From the NCBI RefSeq assembly GCF_001439785.1, contig NZ_JYLI01000028.1:1-59209 (forward strand): 59,209 bases of DNA, written 5' to 3'. Numbering within the stretch: the stretch's first letter is position 1; every line of letters begins with the position of its first letter. A program made the position numbers and the translations under genes. Of this stretch, positions 7,942-16,803 are shown in pieces. The notes under the pieces are model-generated. The model ran no database searches and was not told the DNA's origin. It was given only the letters and a program-made list of their open reading frames with translations. The DNA is from Pseudomonas poae. Lineage in GTDB: Bacteria; Pseudomonadota; Gammaproteobacteria; Pseudomonadales; Pseudomonadaceae.

Positions 7942-7998
7942 CTGGCATCGCGTTTCATTCCGGCTAGAATGACTTCACATTTTTTCTGGAGGTGGCCA

Positions 7999-8562
7999 AT
8001 GCAGGCTCTCGACGCTTTGCTCAACCGTGTTTCCGTGCCGCGTCTGCTGGAGCCGGCACCGACCCAGGAGCAGCGCGACGTGCTGTTCGCAGCCGCCATG
8101 CGCGCGCCCGACCATGGCCAACTGCGCCCATGGCGCTTCCTTACAGTGGAAGGCGCTGCCCGTGAGCAGATGGGCACTTTGCTGGCCGAAGCGGCGCGCC
8201 TCAATGATGCGCAGGCGCCGCAAGCTGTCATCGACAAGGCCCAGAATGGTCCCTTGCGTGCGCCGTTGGTGGTGGTGGTGATTGCGCGTCTGCAGGAGCA
8301 TTTCAAGGTACCCAAATCCGAACAGCTGCTGGCGGCTGCCTGTGCGGCCCATGGCATTTTGCTGGCGGCTTATGCGCAGGGGATTGGTGCGGTGTGGCGT
8401 ACCGGGGAGTTGTCGTATTCGCCGCATGTGGCCAACGGATTGGGGCTGGCGGCGGGTGAAGAGGTGATTGGCTTTCTTTATCTGGGAACGCCGCAGAATC
8501 CGCCGCGTAGTGCGCCCAAGGAGGATGTGGCGGCGTTCGTGCAGGGGTGGCCTGGGGTTTGA
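7999..8562 (+). CDS. Nitroreductase-family protein (YdjA-like)
   Basis: 187 residues, the usual length for the YdjA group of FMN-dependent nitroreductases (about 183). The N-terminus ALDALLNRVSVPRLLEPAPT, the motif MRAPDHGQLRPWRF and the C-terminal GFLYLGTPQ agree closely with E. coli YdjA. The protein is expected to be cytoplasmic and dimeric, reducing small substrates with NAD(P)H; the natural substrate is unknown. The frame is open from 7510, but GGAGG at 7988-7992 fixes the ATG at 7999. It is transcribed divergently from the DUF1111 operon. Confidence 0.85.
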   Translation: MQALDALLNRVSVPRLLEPAPTQEQRDVLFAAAMRAPDHGQLRPWRFLTVEGAAREQMGTLLAEAARLNDAQAPQAVIDKAQNGPLRAPLVVVVIARLQEHFKVPKSEQLLAAACAAHGILLAAYAQGIGAVWRTGELSYSPHVANGLGLAAGEEVIGFLYLGTPQNPPRSAPKEDVAAFVQGWPGV

Positions 8563-8647
8563 CAGGGGCATATCCGTTGTTGCGGTGACGGCTGATCTGG
8601 GTTTCGCCCTCAGATGAAAGGCATGATTTTTCCCCAATCCGCTTCTC

Positions 8648-8734
8648 TGTGGGAGCTGGCTTGCCTGCGATGCAGACACCTCAATCCAGCAGGAAAACCC
8701 GGGCGATGCCTTCGCAGGCAAGCCAGTTCCCACA
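8648..8734. repeat. REPIN (paired REP elements)
   Basis: Arms TGTGGGAGCTGGCTTGCCTG (8648-8667 and on) and its near-perfect reverse complement ending at 8734, separated by about 40 bp. It lies between the convergent nitroreductase and chemoreceptor genes. Confidence 0.85.
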
Positions 8735-8797
8735 TTTGACCGCGTTCGGCAGACAATCCCGGTCGGCTCCAGGGCCGTCACCAGCCCAGGAGTCGCT

Positions 8798-10936
8798 CTA
8801 CACCTTGAATTGATCCATCAGCTTCATCTGCTGGCTGGCCAGGGCATTGAGTTGGCTGCTGATGGCCGCCGACTCGGTGGCCTGGCCAGTCAGGGTTTCG
8901 GTCACAGTGCGAATCGCCGATACGTTGCGATTGACCTCTTCGGCCACTGCGCTCTGTTCTTCGGCGGCGCTGGCAATCTGCAGGTTCATGTCGCTGATCA
9001 CCGTTACCGCCTCACTGATCTTGCCCAACGCCGTGACCGCCTGATGGATCTGCCCCGCATTGCTCTGGGCCTGGTGCTGGCTGGAATGCATGGTCGCCAC
9101 CACGCCACGCGTGCCGCTCTGGATGCGTTCGATGACCTGGCGAATTTCCTCTACCGAGTCCTGGGTGCGCTTGGCCAGGTTGCGCACTTCGTCGGCCACC
9201 ACCGCAAAACCGCGCCCGCTTTCGCCGGCGCGTGCCGCTTCGATGGCCGCGTTCAGGGCCAGCAGGTTGGTTTGCTCGGCGATGCTGCGGATCACTTCCA
9301 GCACCGAACCGATCTGCTCGCTGTTGACCGCCAGGGCTTCGACTTCGCTCACGGCCTTGCTGACTTCGTCGGCCAGGGTGGTGATGTCGCGGGTGCTTTG
9401 CTCGATGATCGACATGCCTTCACGCGCCGACTGATCCGCGCCTCGCGCCGCGCTGGCGGCATTGGACGCGCTATTGGCCACATCGTGGGCGGTGGCGCTC
9501 ATTTCGTTGGACGCGGTGGCCACCTGGTCGATTTCACGGAACTGCACCTGCATGCCTTCGCTGGTCTGGCGTGCGATGGCCGATGACTGATCCGCCGTAC
9601 CTCGTGCCTCGGTGATGCTTTGCTTGATCTGCGCGATGGTCGGTTGCAGCTTGTCGAGGAAGCGGTTGAACCAGTTCACCAGCTCGCCCAGTTCGTCCTT
9701 GCGGGTATACGTCAGGCGCTGGGTGAGGTCGCCGTCGCCGCTGGCGATGTCCTTGAGCATGGCGGCCACGCTGTTGATGGGGCGGGTGACGCCGGTGGCG
9801 GTCAGCCAGATCAGCAGCAACCCGAGCAGCCCCGCGCCCACGCCTACGCCGATGGACAACAGCGCACTGGCTGCCTGGGCCTCATCGATGACGCCTTGCA
9901 GCTTGATCGAATCAGCCAGCATCACGTGTTTGGGCAGCTTGACCACCACGCCCCAGGCCTTGGCATCGGCGATCGGCTTGAACGGGTACACCGCACGGAT
10001 CGTGTCGCCCTGTTCGCGGTTGACGTGGCTGTCGCTGGCCAGCAGTTGCACGACCTCCTTGCCTTCTGCGCCCATGATGTCCGCGAGGTTCTTGCCGACC
10101 TTGCCCGGCTCGCCGCTGTAGGCCGCAATCAGGCCGGTGCTGGAGATCACCTCCAGGTGCGCGGCGCCGTCGAACAGGTTTTTCTGGGCCGCATCGGTGG
10201 CCACTTGCAGGGCTCCGAGGGCGATGTCGACACCCACCACGCCGATCACCTTGCCGTCCACGATCAATGGCTGGGACAGGGTGGTCATCAGCACCGACTT
10301 GCCGGCGACCGTGTCTTCATAAGGGTCCAGCAGGCAGGTGCTGCGAGTATCGCGTGAGCAGGTGTACCAAATGTTGTAGGGCGTGCCGCTGAGGTTGAGG
10401 GCGGTCTTGTTCAGGTCTTCCTCGATCATGATGGTGTTCACGTCTGTGCCGCCGGCGCGGCTCCAGTAGCTGGCAAAGCGTCCTGATTCGTTAGACACGC
10501 GGGCCTTGTCGCCGACGAATTCGCTGTCCCGGCCATCCAGGCCATTGGGCTCGAACGACAGCCACATGCCCAGCACCTTGCTGTTGCGCTCGAATGCGGT
10601 TTTCAGGCTCTGGTTGAGTTCCTCGCGCAGCGCAGCCGGTTCCAGTCCGCGTTTGGTGGCGAGGTTACGCAGGTCCCTGACCTGGTCGACGAGGGCGGTC
10701 GCGGCGGTGAGGTTGTCGCCGAAGGTTTTCTGCAACTGCAGGGCTTGCTCGGCAGCGTTGGCCTGCAGCAGCTTCTGCACGTTGCTGGTGAGCATGCGCG
10801 AGCTTGAGTCGCTGGTCAGTTGATCGTTCTTGTCGGTCTCGCGCAGGTTGATGCTCACGATCAGCGCGATCACCCCTAGCAGGCAGAGGCCGGACAGCAG
10901 CACAATTTTCAGACGAATTGAAAGAGTGTTGAGCAT
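8798..10936 (-). CDS. Methyl-accepting chemotaxis protein with Cache sensor
   Basis: 712 residues. Transmembrane helix 1 is at about 9-28 and helix 2 at about 356-381; between them is a large periplasmic ligand domain of double-Cache type (segments GMWLSFEPNGLDGRD, FASYWSRAGG, VIGVVGVDIAL). HAMP follows, then the signalling hairpin whose tip reads EQTNLLALNAAIEAARAGE. The size and architecture resemble TlpQ/McpU-like polyamine or histamine receptors, but the ligand cannot be read from the sequence. It is monocistronic, and a FliA-like promoter lies 72-98 bp upstream. Confidence 0.9.
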   Translation of the reverse strand: MLNTLSIRLKIVLLSGLCLLGVIALIVSINLRETDKNDQLTSDSSSRMLTSNVQKLLQANAAEQALQLQKTFGDNLTAATALVDQVRDLRNLATKRGLEPAALREELNQSLKTAFERNSKVLGMWLSFEPNGLDGRDSEFVGDKARVSNESGRFASYWSRAGGTDVNTIMIEEDLNKTALNLSGTPYNIWYTCSRDTRSTCLLDPYEDTVAGKSVLMTTLSQPLIVDGKVIGVVGVDIALGALQVATDAAQKNLFDGAAHLEVISSTGLIAAYSGEPGKVGKNLADIMGAEGKEVVQLLASDSHVNREQGDTIRAVYPFKPIADAKAWGVVVKLPKHVMLADSIKLQGVIDEAQAASALLSIGVGVGAGLLGLLLIWLTATGVTRPINSVAAMLKDIASGDGDLTQRLTYTRKDELGELVNWFNRFLDKLQPTIAQIKQSITEARGTADQSSAIARQTSEGMQVQFREIDQVATASNEMSATAHDVANSASNAASAARGADQSAREGMSIIEQSTRDITTLADEVSKAVSEVEALAVNSEQIGSVLEVIRSIAEQTNLLALNAAIEAARAGESGRGFAVVADEVRNLAKRTQDSVEEIRQVIERIQSGTRGVVATMHSSQHQAQSNAGQIHQAVTALGKISEAVTVISDMNLQIASAAEEQSAVAEEVNRNVSAIRTVTETLTGQATESAAISSQLNALASQQMKLMDQFKV

Positions 10937-11007
10937 GGATTAACTCGCGAAAGGACGTAGTGGAGTGCAAGCAGGACGAGCCAAGTCCGTTCGGCGCTAT
11001 GCCTGAA

Positions 11008-11034
11008 ACATCGGCGTCATGAATCAATTCGTGA
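11008..11034 (-). promoter_or_regulatory. Possible FliA (sigma-28) promoter of the chemoreceptor
   Basis: Minus strand: TCAC (11034-11031), 15 bases, then GCCGATGT (11015-11008). This resembles the TCAAG/TAAA-N15-GCCGATAA pattern of flagellar and chemotaxis genes. Confidence 0.4.
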
Positions 11035-11063
11035 GAGCAAGGCGATGAGCGGTAGGAAAAAGA

Positions 11064-11492
11064 CTACATGCTGCGTTGGGCGGGGGCTGCGGGCCGTTCC
11101 GGGCGCGACCAGATCCACAGGTTGCCCAGGCTCATGCCGGCAATTGCCAGGTAGATCGGCCAGCCGTGATCAAGCATCACCAGCATCAGGAGGGCGCACA
11201 CCAACATGCTGACGGTGGCGCTGACTTTAGCGCGGCGCGCGATGATTTTGCCGTTGCGCCAGTTGAACAGCATGGGCCCGAACAGGCGGTGGTTTTCCAG
11301 CCAGGCGCTGAGGCGCGGCGAGCTTTTGGTGGCGGCCCAGGCGGCCAGCAGGATGAATTCGGTGGTGGGCAGCCCCGGGATTACAATCGCCACCAGGCCG
11401 ATGCCCAGGCTGACGTAGGCCAGCAGGCCAAACAGGATCTGTGCGATTTTCGAGGTGGATTGGGGTTTGCCGGTCATGTTTGTGCGCAACAT
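11064..11492 (-). CDS. DUF454 (YbaN-like) inner-membrane protein
   Basis: 142 residues from the ATG at 11492; an ATG at 11477 is an equal alternative, and neither has a clear Shine-Dalgarno. The family signature is visible in LGIGLVAIVIPGLPTTEFILLAAWAATKSSP and WLENHRLFGPMLFNWRNGK, with three or four membrane helices. The function of DUF454 is not established. It lies downstream of heme oxygenase in the same direction with a REPIN between them; DUF454 genes next to heme or iron genes recur in bacteria, so a role tied to heme metabolism is possible. Confidence 0.75.
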   Translation of the reverse strand: MLRTNMTGKPQSTSKIAQILFGLLAYVSLGIGLVAIVIPGLPTTEFILLAAWAATKSSPRLSAWLENHRLFGPMLFNWRNGKIIARRAKVSATVSMLVCALLMLVMLDHGWPIYLAIAGMSLGNLWIWSRPERPAAPAQRSM

Positions 11493-11580
11493 AAAATAAA
11501 GCAAAAAATCAGTTTGAAATGCGAACTCATTGTGGGAATGGGCAAGCCCTAATACCAGTCAGTCAAGCGCAGATCCCCCC

Positions 11581-11670
11581 TGTGGGAGCGGGCTTGCCCG
11601 CGAAAGCGGCGGGTCAGTCAACATCAATGCTTGCTGGGCCGACGTCTTCGCGGGCAAGCCCGCTCCCACA
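11581..11670. repeat. REPIN between DUF454 and heme oxygenase genes
   Basis: Arms TGTGGGAGCGGGCTTGCCCG at 11581-11600 and CGGGCAAGCCCGCTCCCACA at 11651-11670 are perfect reverse complements, separated by 50 bp. A partial copy (TGTGGGAATGGGCAAGCC) lies at 11531-11548. Confidence 0.9.
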
Positions 11671-11694
11671 TTTGATCGCATTTCAATTCAGGTA

Positions 11695-12303
11695 TCAGGC
11701 TATTTCAGGGGCGCTAGCGTACGCCTGTTCCAGCAATACGGTGAAGCGTACAAACGCGTCAATCGCGCCTTTTTCCACGGCGGCTTCCTCTTCGGTGCTG
11801 AATTCAAGAGCGTCGAGGGTTCGGGTGAAGCGTTTCCAGCCTTCGGCGCGGCCACCAGCCGGTTCGCCCAGGTGGCGGGCGCCAAAGGTTTCGCTCAGGC
11901 CAAGGCCCACGGCGCGTTTGATCAGGAACGCGGCGCCAAGCTTGGAACCCTCGGACACGAACAGCCAGCCCAAGGCTTCGGCTTTGCTTGGGTTTGTCAC
12001 GGCGCCAGCGACCGGGGCCGGCACTTCGGTGTCAAGGTCGCCCAGGTCTAGCCGGGCAGCGTCGGCGCGGCAGCGCTCGGCAAGGTCGGGGATGATGTTG
12101 ATCAGCTCGGCATCGTTGTACAGCGCCACCAGTTCCGACTGAAACAGATATTGCGCCACCACGAAACGTGCGAAGTTGGCCTGGGTGTCGAAGGGGGCGT
12201 GCGCCTTGACCAAGGCGTCGAGCCGGGTGTGTGGCGCATGGGTGATCTGGTTCAGGCGCTGAGAGCGCAGGCTTGGGCGTTCTGCGGTAGGAGAAGCGGT
12301 CAT
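11695..12303 (-). CDS. hemO: Heme oxygenase (PigA/HemO type)
   Basis: 202 residues, cytoplasmic, degrading heme to biliverdin, CO and iron. The N-terminal RLNQITHAPHTRLDALV carries the proximal histidine region (H25 in HAPH aligns with the PigA ligand), and FLIKRAVGLGLSETFGARHLG is typical of the family. The frame is open 27 codons further upstream, but AGGA ahead of the ATG at 12303 and the usual family length favour this start. It follows the TonB receptor gene by 137 bp, completing an uptake-and-breakdown route for heme. Confidence 0.9.
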   Translation of the reverse strand: MTASPTAERPSLRSQRLNQITHAPHTRLDALVKAHAPFDTQANFARFVVAQYLFQSELVALYNDAELINIIPDLAERCRADAARLDLGDLDTEVPAPVAGAVTNPSKAEALGWLFVSEGSKLGAAFLIKRAVGLGLSETFGARHLGEPAGGRAEGWKRFTRTLDALEFSTEEEAAVEKGAIDAFVRFTVLLEQAYASAPEIA

Positions 12304-12440
12304 CGAAAGAGTCCTTGAGAAGGGTAGCGCCTGGTTGCCCCGTAGAGAGCGGTTATCAACTAGACGAACAAGAAGACGCTGCACAGTAAAAAATCCTCAC
12401 CCCGGCGCTGAACAATCGCGGCGAGGCGAGGCGGGTGTCG

Positions 12441-15005
12441 TCAGATATCCCAGATCAGGTTGATCGCAACGTTGCGGCCGGGCTGGGTCAGGCGATCAAG
12501 GTTGGCCGGGCCGGTCACCGCCGCTTCGCCGACGCTGTCGTAGCTGCGCACGTCATCCCAGTTCCAGTACTTTTTGTCGGTGAGGTTGTAGAGGCCACCG
12601 TTGAGGGTCACGTCCTGGCTGACTTTGTAGTAGGCAGTCAGGTCGAGGATGCCGAAGCCCGGTGTCTTGAACGGGCCGCTGGTGTCGCCGTCCGGTGCGT
12701 GGAAGGTGCTGCTGTCGACGCGATGCTGCTTTTTCACCAGCGTCCAGCTCAGCAGGCCGCCGTAGGTGTCCTGGTCGTAGCCCAGGCCGAACACGCCCTT
12801 GAGCGGGTTGACGCTGTTGAGCGGTTCGCCGTTTTCATCGTTACGACCGTAGGCATAGGACACCGCGCCCTGGGTGTAGAGCCCCTGCGGGGCGCCATAG
12901 GCATCCAGGTTGAGGCGGCCCTTGGCTTCGGCGCCCTTGATGGTGGCGCGCTTGATATTGACGGCCTGGAATTGCTCCACGGTGCCGCCGACCACGGCGT
13001 TGTCTTCGTCGATAAAGTTGCGGTACTTGTTATAAAACACCGCGATCTCGAAGGAGCCTGCGTCGAATGCGCCGCGAATGCCGGTTTCGATCCCTTTGCT
13101 GGTCTCCGGCTTGAGGTCGGGGTTCGGTTCGACGGTGTAGCCCAGGTTCAGGTTTTCGAAGCGGCCGTACAGCGCCTTGGCGGAGGGCGTGCGGAAACCT
13201 TCGGCGTACTGGCCGAACCAGGTGTATTGATCGGTGAGGGCGTAGGTCAGGCCAAACTTGGGCGTCACGCGGTGCCAGGTCTTGTCCTTGTTGCTGACCG
13301 AATCGGCACCCGTGGGGTTTACAGTGTTGAGAAACGCCTGGGTCAGTTTCGGCTTGAGCTGGGTGTAGTCGTAGCGCACGGCGGGCAGGAAGGTCCATTT
13401 GTCCCAGGTGATCTGGTCCTGGGCGAACAGCGAATAGGTGTTGATGGTCGGGTCCGGGAAGTCGCTGGATTTCTTCACGCTGTCGCCGGCTTGCGGGCTC
13501 GGTGCACCGATGGCGGTGCAGCCACTGCCAACCGCCAGGCACGTGGCGGCGCCTTCGCGCGAACCGGTGACTTTCTGCTGCTTGAGCGTGGTGCCGTAGG
13601 TCACCTGGTGATCGCTGTCGCCGAGGCGGAAGGCCTTGTCCAGTTGTGCGTCGAAGACCCACTGTTTTTCTTCGTACAGCGTGTCGCGGGTGCGCAGAAC
13701 GCGGCGGCCTGACTGATAGACCTCGGCGGTGGTCTGGTCGGTCTTGGCGATCTGGTAATTGAGGCTGGTCTTGATGCGGTCGGCCATCGGCGATTCGAGG
13801 GAGAAGGTGTTTTCCAGGCCGAAACGTTCCCGGGTGATGGTGTCGTTGCCGCGCCGGTCGCGGTAGAGGTTGAAGCCCCGGCCACCAATGAACGGCCCGC
13901 CTACTGCGTTTTTCAGGTTGACGTCGCGATCGTCCTTGTACTTTTCGTAGGTCAGGCCCAGGCGGTTGTCATCCCCATAGTTCCAGCCCAGTTTGGCCAA
14001 CACATTGGTGGTGCGCGCATCCTCCGGATTGGCGCCGGTGCGGGCCAGGCCGGTGGCGTTGTTGCCGTCGTAGGACTGGGTTTCATGACCCCTGCGCTGG
14101 CTCAGGTGCAGCAGGCCGTCGACAGCCTGCACGCGGCCGGCAACGGTGCCGGAGGTCAGCCAGCTGTCGTCGGCGGAGCTGTAGCCGGTTTTCAGGCGGG
14201 CGCCGACGTCCTGGCCTGGCTTGATGATGTCGTCCGGGTCGAGGGTGAAGTAGCTCACGGCGCCGCCGATCGCGCTGCTGCCGTACAGGGCCGAGGCCGG
14301 GCCACGGAGGATTTCCACGCGTTTGACGATTTCCGGGTCGACGTAATTGCGACGGGTCTTGGCGTAGGGGCCGTTGAAGAAGTTGTCCGGCACTTCGACG
14401 CCATCGACCTGGGTGAGGATGCGGTCGCCGTCGATCCCGCGAATGTTATAGCCGGCGTTGCCGGAGCGAGTACCCGCGCCGCCCACCGATACGCCGGGTT
14501 CGTAACGCACCAGTTCGCGAAGGGTGTTCACGTTCTGGCGGTCCAGTTCCTCGCGCTCATGCACGGTGACGGTGCTTGGTACGCTGTTCACCGCCTGCTC
14601 GGTGCGGGTGGCGCTGATGGTCACCTGTTGCAGGTTGACGGTGCCGCCAGCGGCGCGTTTTTCCAGCACGATGTTGTTATTGCCCAGTTTGCGGTAGCTC
14701 AGGTTGGTCCCCACCAACAGCCGCTCCAGCGCTTTCTCGGGTGGCAGCGCGCCGCGCACGCCTGGCGATGACACACCTTGGCCCAGCTCGGCTGGCAGGC
14801 CGACTTGCCAGCCGGTCACGGCGGTGAAGGCATTGAGCGCCGAGACCAGTGGCTGCTGTTCAATGCTGAACGCGTAATTGCCATGGCTGCGCGCGGTCGG
14901 CTCGGCCGCCACGGCGCCCATCACCGGCGCACCGGCCAGCAGGAGGGCGGCAGTCAGCAGGGACAGGACGGGCGAGGAAGACCGACGGTTGAAACGAGAG
15001 GACAT
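12441..15005 (-). CDS. hxuA: TonB-dependent heme/hemoglobin receptor with signalling domain (HxuA-like)
   Basis: 854 residues from the ATG at 15005 (GGAGC at correct spacing; an in-frame ATG at 15044 has no such site). After a signal peptide comes an STN/secretin signalling domain (about 40-95, from YAFSIEQQPLVSALNAF), then the plug (about 120-240) and the beta-barrel of the hemoglobin/transferrin receptor family, with the NPDL motif characteristic of heme receptors (NPDLKPETS) and a C-terminal INLIWDI ending hydrophobic. The signalling domain and the adjoining sigma/anti-sigma pair mark cell-surface signalling, as in P. aeruginosa HxuIRA. Confidence 0.85.
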   Translation of the reverse strand: MSSRFNRRSSSPVLSLLTAALLLAGAPVMGAVAAEPTARSHGNYAFSIEQQPLVSALNAFTAVTGWQVGLPAELGQGVSSPGVRGALPPEKALERLLVGTNLSYRKLGNNNIVLEKRAAGGTVNLQQVTISATRTEQAVNSVPSTVTVHEREELDRQNVNTLRELVRYEPGVSVGGAGTRSGNAGYNIRGIDGDRILTQVDGVEVPDNFFNGPYAKTRRNYVDPEIVKRVEILRGPASALYGSSAIGGAVSYFTLDPDDIIKPGQDVGARLKTGYSSADDSWLTSGTVAGRVQAVDGLLHLSQRRGHETQSYDGNNATGLARTGANPEDARTTNVLAKLGWNYGDDNRLGLTYEKYKDDRDVNLKNAVGGPFIGGRGFNLYRDRRGNDTITRERFGLENTFSLESPMADRIKTSLNYQIAKTDQTTAEVYQSGRRVLRTRDTLYEEKQWVFDAQLDKAFRLGDSDHQVTYGTTLKQQKVTGSREGAATCLAVGSGCTAIGAPSPQAGDSVKKSSDFPDPTINTYSLFAQDQITWDKWTFLPAVRYDYTQLKPKLTQAFLNTVNPTGADSVSNKDKTWHRVTPKFGLTYALTDQYTWFGQYAEGFRTPSAKALYGRFENLNLGYTVEPNPDLKPETSKGIETGIRGAFDAGSFEIAVFYNKYRNFIDEDNAVVGGTVEQFQAVNIKRATIKGAEAKGRLNLDAYGAPQGLYTQGAVSYAYGRNDENGEPLNSVNPLKGVFGLGYDQDTYGGLLSWTLVKKQHRVDSSTFHAPDGDTSGPFKTPGFGILDLTAYYKVSQDVTLNGGLYNLTDKKYWNWDDVRSYDSVGEAAVTGPANLDRLTQPGRNVAINLIWDI

Positions 15006-15107
15006 CGTGAACGCTCCGGAAGTACGAATCTTATAGTTGCGCACTGCTCCAAATAGGAATCAGTTGCATTGGCTATAACGAGACGTATCGCCGGTTAATA
15101 TCGAGTA

Positions 15108-15124
15108 AAAATAATTCTCATTTA
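15108..15124. promoter_or_regulatory. Possible Fur box between hxuR and hxuA
   Basis: AATAATTCTCATTT at 15110-15123 (AATGAGAATTATT on the minus strand) is a common Fur core. It overlaps the stop of hxuR and lies about 103 bp upstream of hxuA, so it could control the receptor separately from hxuIR. Confidence 0.5.
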
Positions 15125-16090
15125 GTTGAGAATGACCAGCGCCGGGAATTCCGCGAGTCTGGCCGAGGTGATGTGAGCCAGGGAGCGCACCACGTCCAGC
15201 GGCTGGTCGAGGCGATAATCGCCAGTGACGGCGACACGGGCGAGCTTGTCGTTGGTGTTGACGATCCAGCCTGGATAATAGCGGCGCAACTCGGCGAGCA
15301 CTTCGCTCATCGGGCAGTTTTCGAACACCAGTCGGCCCTGTACCCAAGCCAGGTCCCTGGTGGGGTCCAGTCTGGCAGGCGGGCCAAAGCCCTTGGGGCC
15401 GATGCGGATGCTTTCGCCGGCGCTCAGGCGCACGCGGGCATCGTCGACGGTGTTGCGCAGGTCAACATCGCCGCGCTGCACCTGCACCTGGGCTTCGCCG
15501 TTGAGGTAGCGCACGGCGAAAGCCGTGTCGCGCACGCTGGCCCGCACCGGGCCGGCATCGACTTCCAGGGGCAGGCCGCGACTGGGCATGACCTCGAAAA
15601 AAGCCTCGCCCTGATACAGGCGCGCAGTGCGCTGGTGGTCCTTGATGCTGCTGGAGAACGCCGAGTTGGTGTTGAGCAGCACCCTGGAGCCGTCGTCCAG
15701 TTGCAGGCGCTGGCGCTCACCCACCACGGTGAGGTGGTCAGCCTGCAAGCGCGCCGGCAGGTTGCTGAAGCTGAACAGACCCAGCACCAGCACGGCGGCG
15801 GTGGCCAAAGGTTTCCAGTGTGGCTTGATGCGACGCCAGGCGCCGGGTTTGCGCGGCGCGGCCAAGGCGACGGCGGCACTGTGCACCGGCGCGCCGCCCC
15901 AGGCTGCCTGAGCACTGGCGAAGGCGTGAACATGTGCCGGGTCGCTGGTCAGCCAAGCCTCGAACGCCGCTTGCTGACCCGGTTGCGGGCACTGCAGTGC
16001 GATCAGCCAGTCGAGCGCCTGGTCCATAGCCGCATCTTGCAACACCTCATGAGCCAGCTCATGGGGGCGCAGGTTATTCGGGTTGGTCAC
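15122..16090 (-). CDS. hxuR: FecR-like anti-sigma factor / signal transducer (HxuR-like)
   Basis: 322 residues starting at GTG 16090, preceded by GAGGC. An N-terminal DUF4880-type cytoplasmic region (about 15-60, ALDWLIALQCPQPGQQAAFEAWLTSDPAH) is followed by one membrane helix (about 93-107) and a periplasmic FecR domain. The C-terminus (GWIVNTNDKLARVAVTGDYR) is the part that usually contacts the receptor signalling domain. It holds the ECF sigma factor inactive until the receptor is occupied. Gene order sigma, anti-sigma, receptor is the standard cell-surface-signalling layout. Confidence 0.85.
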   Translation of the reverse strand: MTNPNNLRPHELAHEVLQDAAMDQALDWLIALQCPQPGQQAAFEAWLTSDPAHVHAFASAQAAWGGAPVHSAAVALAAPRKPGAWRRIKPHWKPLATAAVLVLGLFSFSNLPARLQADHLTVVGERQRLQLDDGSRVLLNTNSAFSSSIKDHQRTARLYQGEAFFEVMPSRGLPLEVDAGPVRASVRDTAFAVRYLNGEAQVQVQRGDVDLRNTVDDARVRLSAGESIRIGPKGFGPPARLDPTRDLAWVQGRLVFENCPMSEVLAELRRYYPGWIVNTNDKLARVAVTGDYRLDQPLDVVRSLAHITSARLAEFPALVILN

Positions 16091-16164
16091 GGTGTGCCTC
16101 GGGTCTTCGCCACGTTCTATTCATTGTTCCTGCGGGCAGGTTCCACAGTTCTGTCGGATGCAGC

Positions 16165-16683
16165 TTACGGCTGATCCAGCCTCTGGGCCACACCTACACA
16201 GATGGCCATGATCAGCTTCAGTTCCTTTTGCACGGTGCTCAGGGACACGTCCAATTGATCGGCAATCTCCTGATAGCTGCAGCCGTGCAGGCGGCTGAGG
16301 ATGAAAATCCGCTGTTGGCGCGCGCTCAACTGGCCGAGGCTGACGCTCAAATGCTCCAGCAATTGCTCGGCCTGAGTGGCGTCCTCGGGCGTGCTGACAG
16401 GGGAGGCGACGCTTTGCAGCACATCCAGCGGCACATCTTCCTGCAGCGTGCGGGCCTGAATCCTGCGCGCGCGCAAGTGGTCCAGCGCCAGGTTGCGCGC
16501 TGTCTGGTAGACGAAGGGTTCGAGATGATCGATCGGGCGCTCGCTCAGGGCCCGGGTGACGCGCAGGTAGGTTTCCTGCAGCAGGTCTTCGGCGGTGCTG
16601 TGGTTATTCACCATCCGCTGCAAGGTGCGTAGCAGAATCACCCGTTGGGTGAGAAAGACATGGTTGAAGCGAGATTGGCTCAC
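16165..16683 (-). CDS. hxuI: ECF sigma factor of iron/heme cell-surface signalling (HxuI-like)
   Basis: 172 residues with sigma-70 region 2 (NHSTAEDLLQETYLRV, FVYQTARNLALDHLRARR) and region 4 (LSARQQRIFILSRLHGCSYQEIADQLDVSLSTVQKELK). It belongs to the FecI/PvdS-type ECF group. It would direct transcription of hxuA once HxuR is released. An excellent Fur box stands 28-42 bp upstream, so expression is expected under iron limitation. Confidence 0.88.
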   Translation of the reverse strand: MSQSRFNHVFLTQRVILLRTLQRMVNNHSTAEDLLQETYLRVTRALSERPIDHLEPFVYQTARNLALDHLRARRIQARTLQEDVPLDVLQSVASPVSTPEDATQAEQLLEHLSVSLGQLSARQQRIFILSRLHGCSYQEIADQLDVSLSTVQKELKLIMAICVGVAQRLDQP

Positions 16684-16710
16684 AGTGATACCAGGCCGAT
16701 TGCAATCAAA

Positions 16711-16725
16711 TGATAATGCTTATCA
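16711..16725. promoter_or_regulatory. Fur box at the hxuI promoter
   Basis: TGATAATGCTTATCA: TGATAA and TTATCA form a perfect inverted repeat with three bases between, the classic core of a Fur site. It lies directly upstream of the ECF sigma gene. Confidence 0.8.
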
Positions 16726-16773
16726 TCAACTGAAATGGCAAGTGGCTATTGCTGTGAGCTTATAGAGAGCAAA

Positions 16774-16799
16774 TGTGGGAGGGGCAGGCCCCTCCCACA
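16774..16799. terminator. Strong hairpin after gap
   Basis: TGTGGGAGGGG (16774-16784) and CCCCTCCCACA (16789-16799) form an 11-bp perfect stem with a 4-base loop, five bases beyond the gap stop. The T-run on the minus strand is weak. It resembles a REP half-element reused as a terminator. Confidence 0.55.
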
Positions 16800-16803
16800 T
16801 AGC

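Noticed and set aside
12435..13712. 425-codon plus-strand frame opposite hxuA
   Set aside because: Complement of a well-supported TonB receptor; Val/Gly/Ala-rich with no recognisable motif.
16774..16799. Hairpin after gap as a full REPIN
   Set aside because: Only one short perfect stem with a 4-base loop; it behaves as a terminator or REP remnant.
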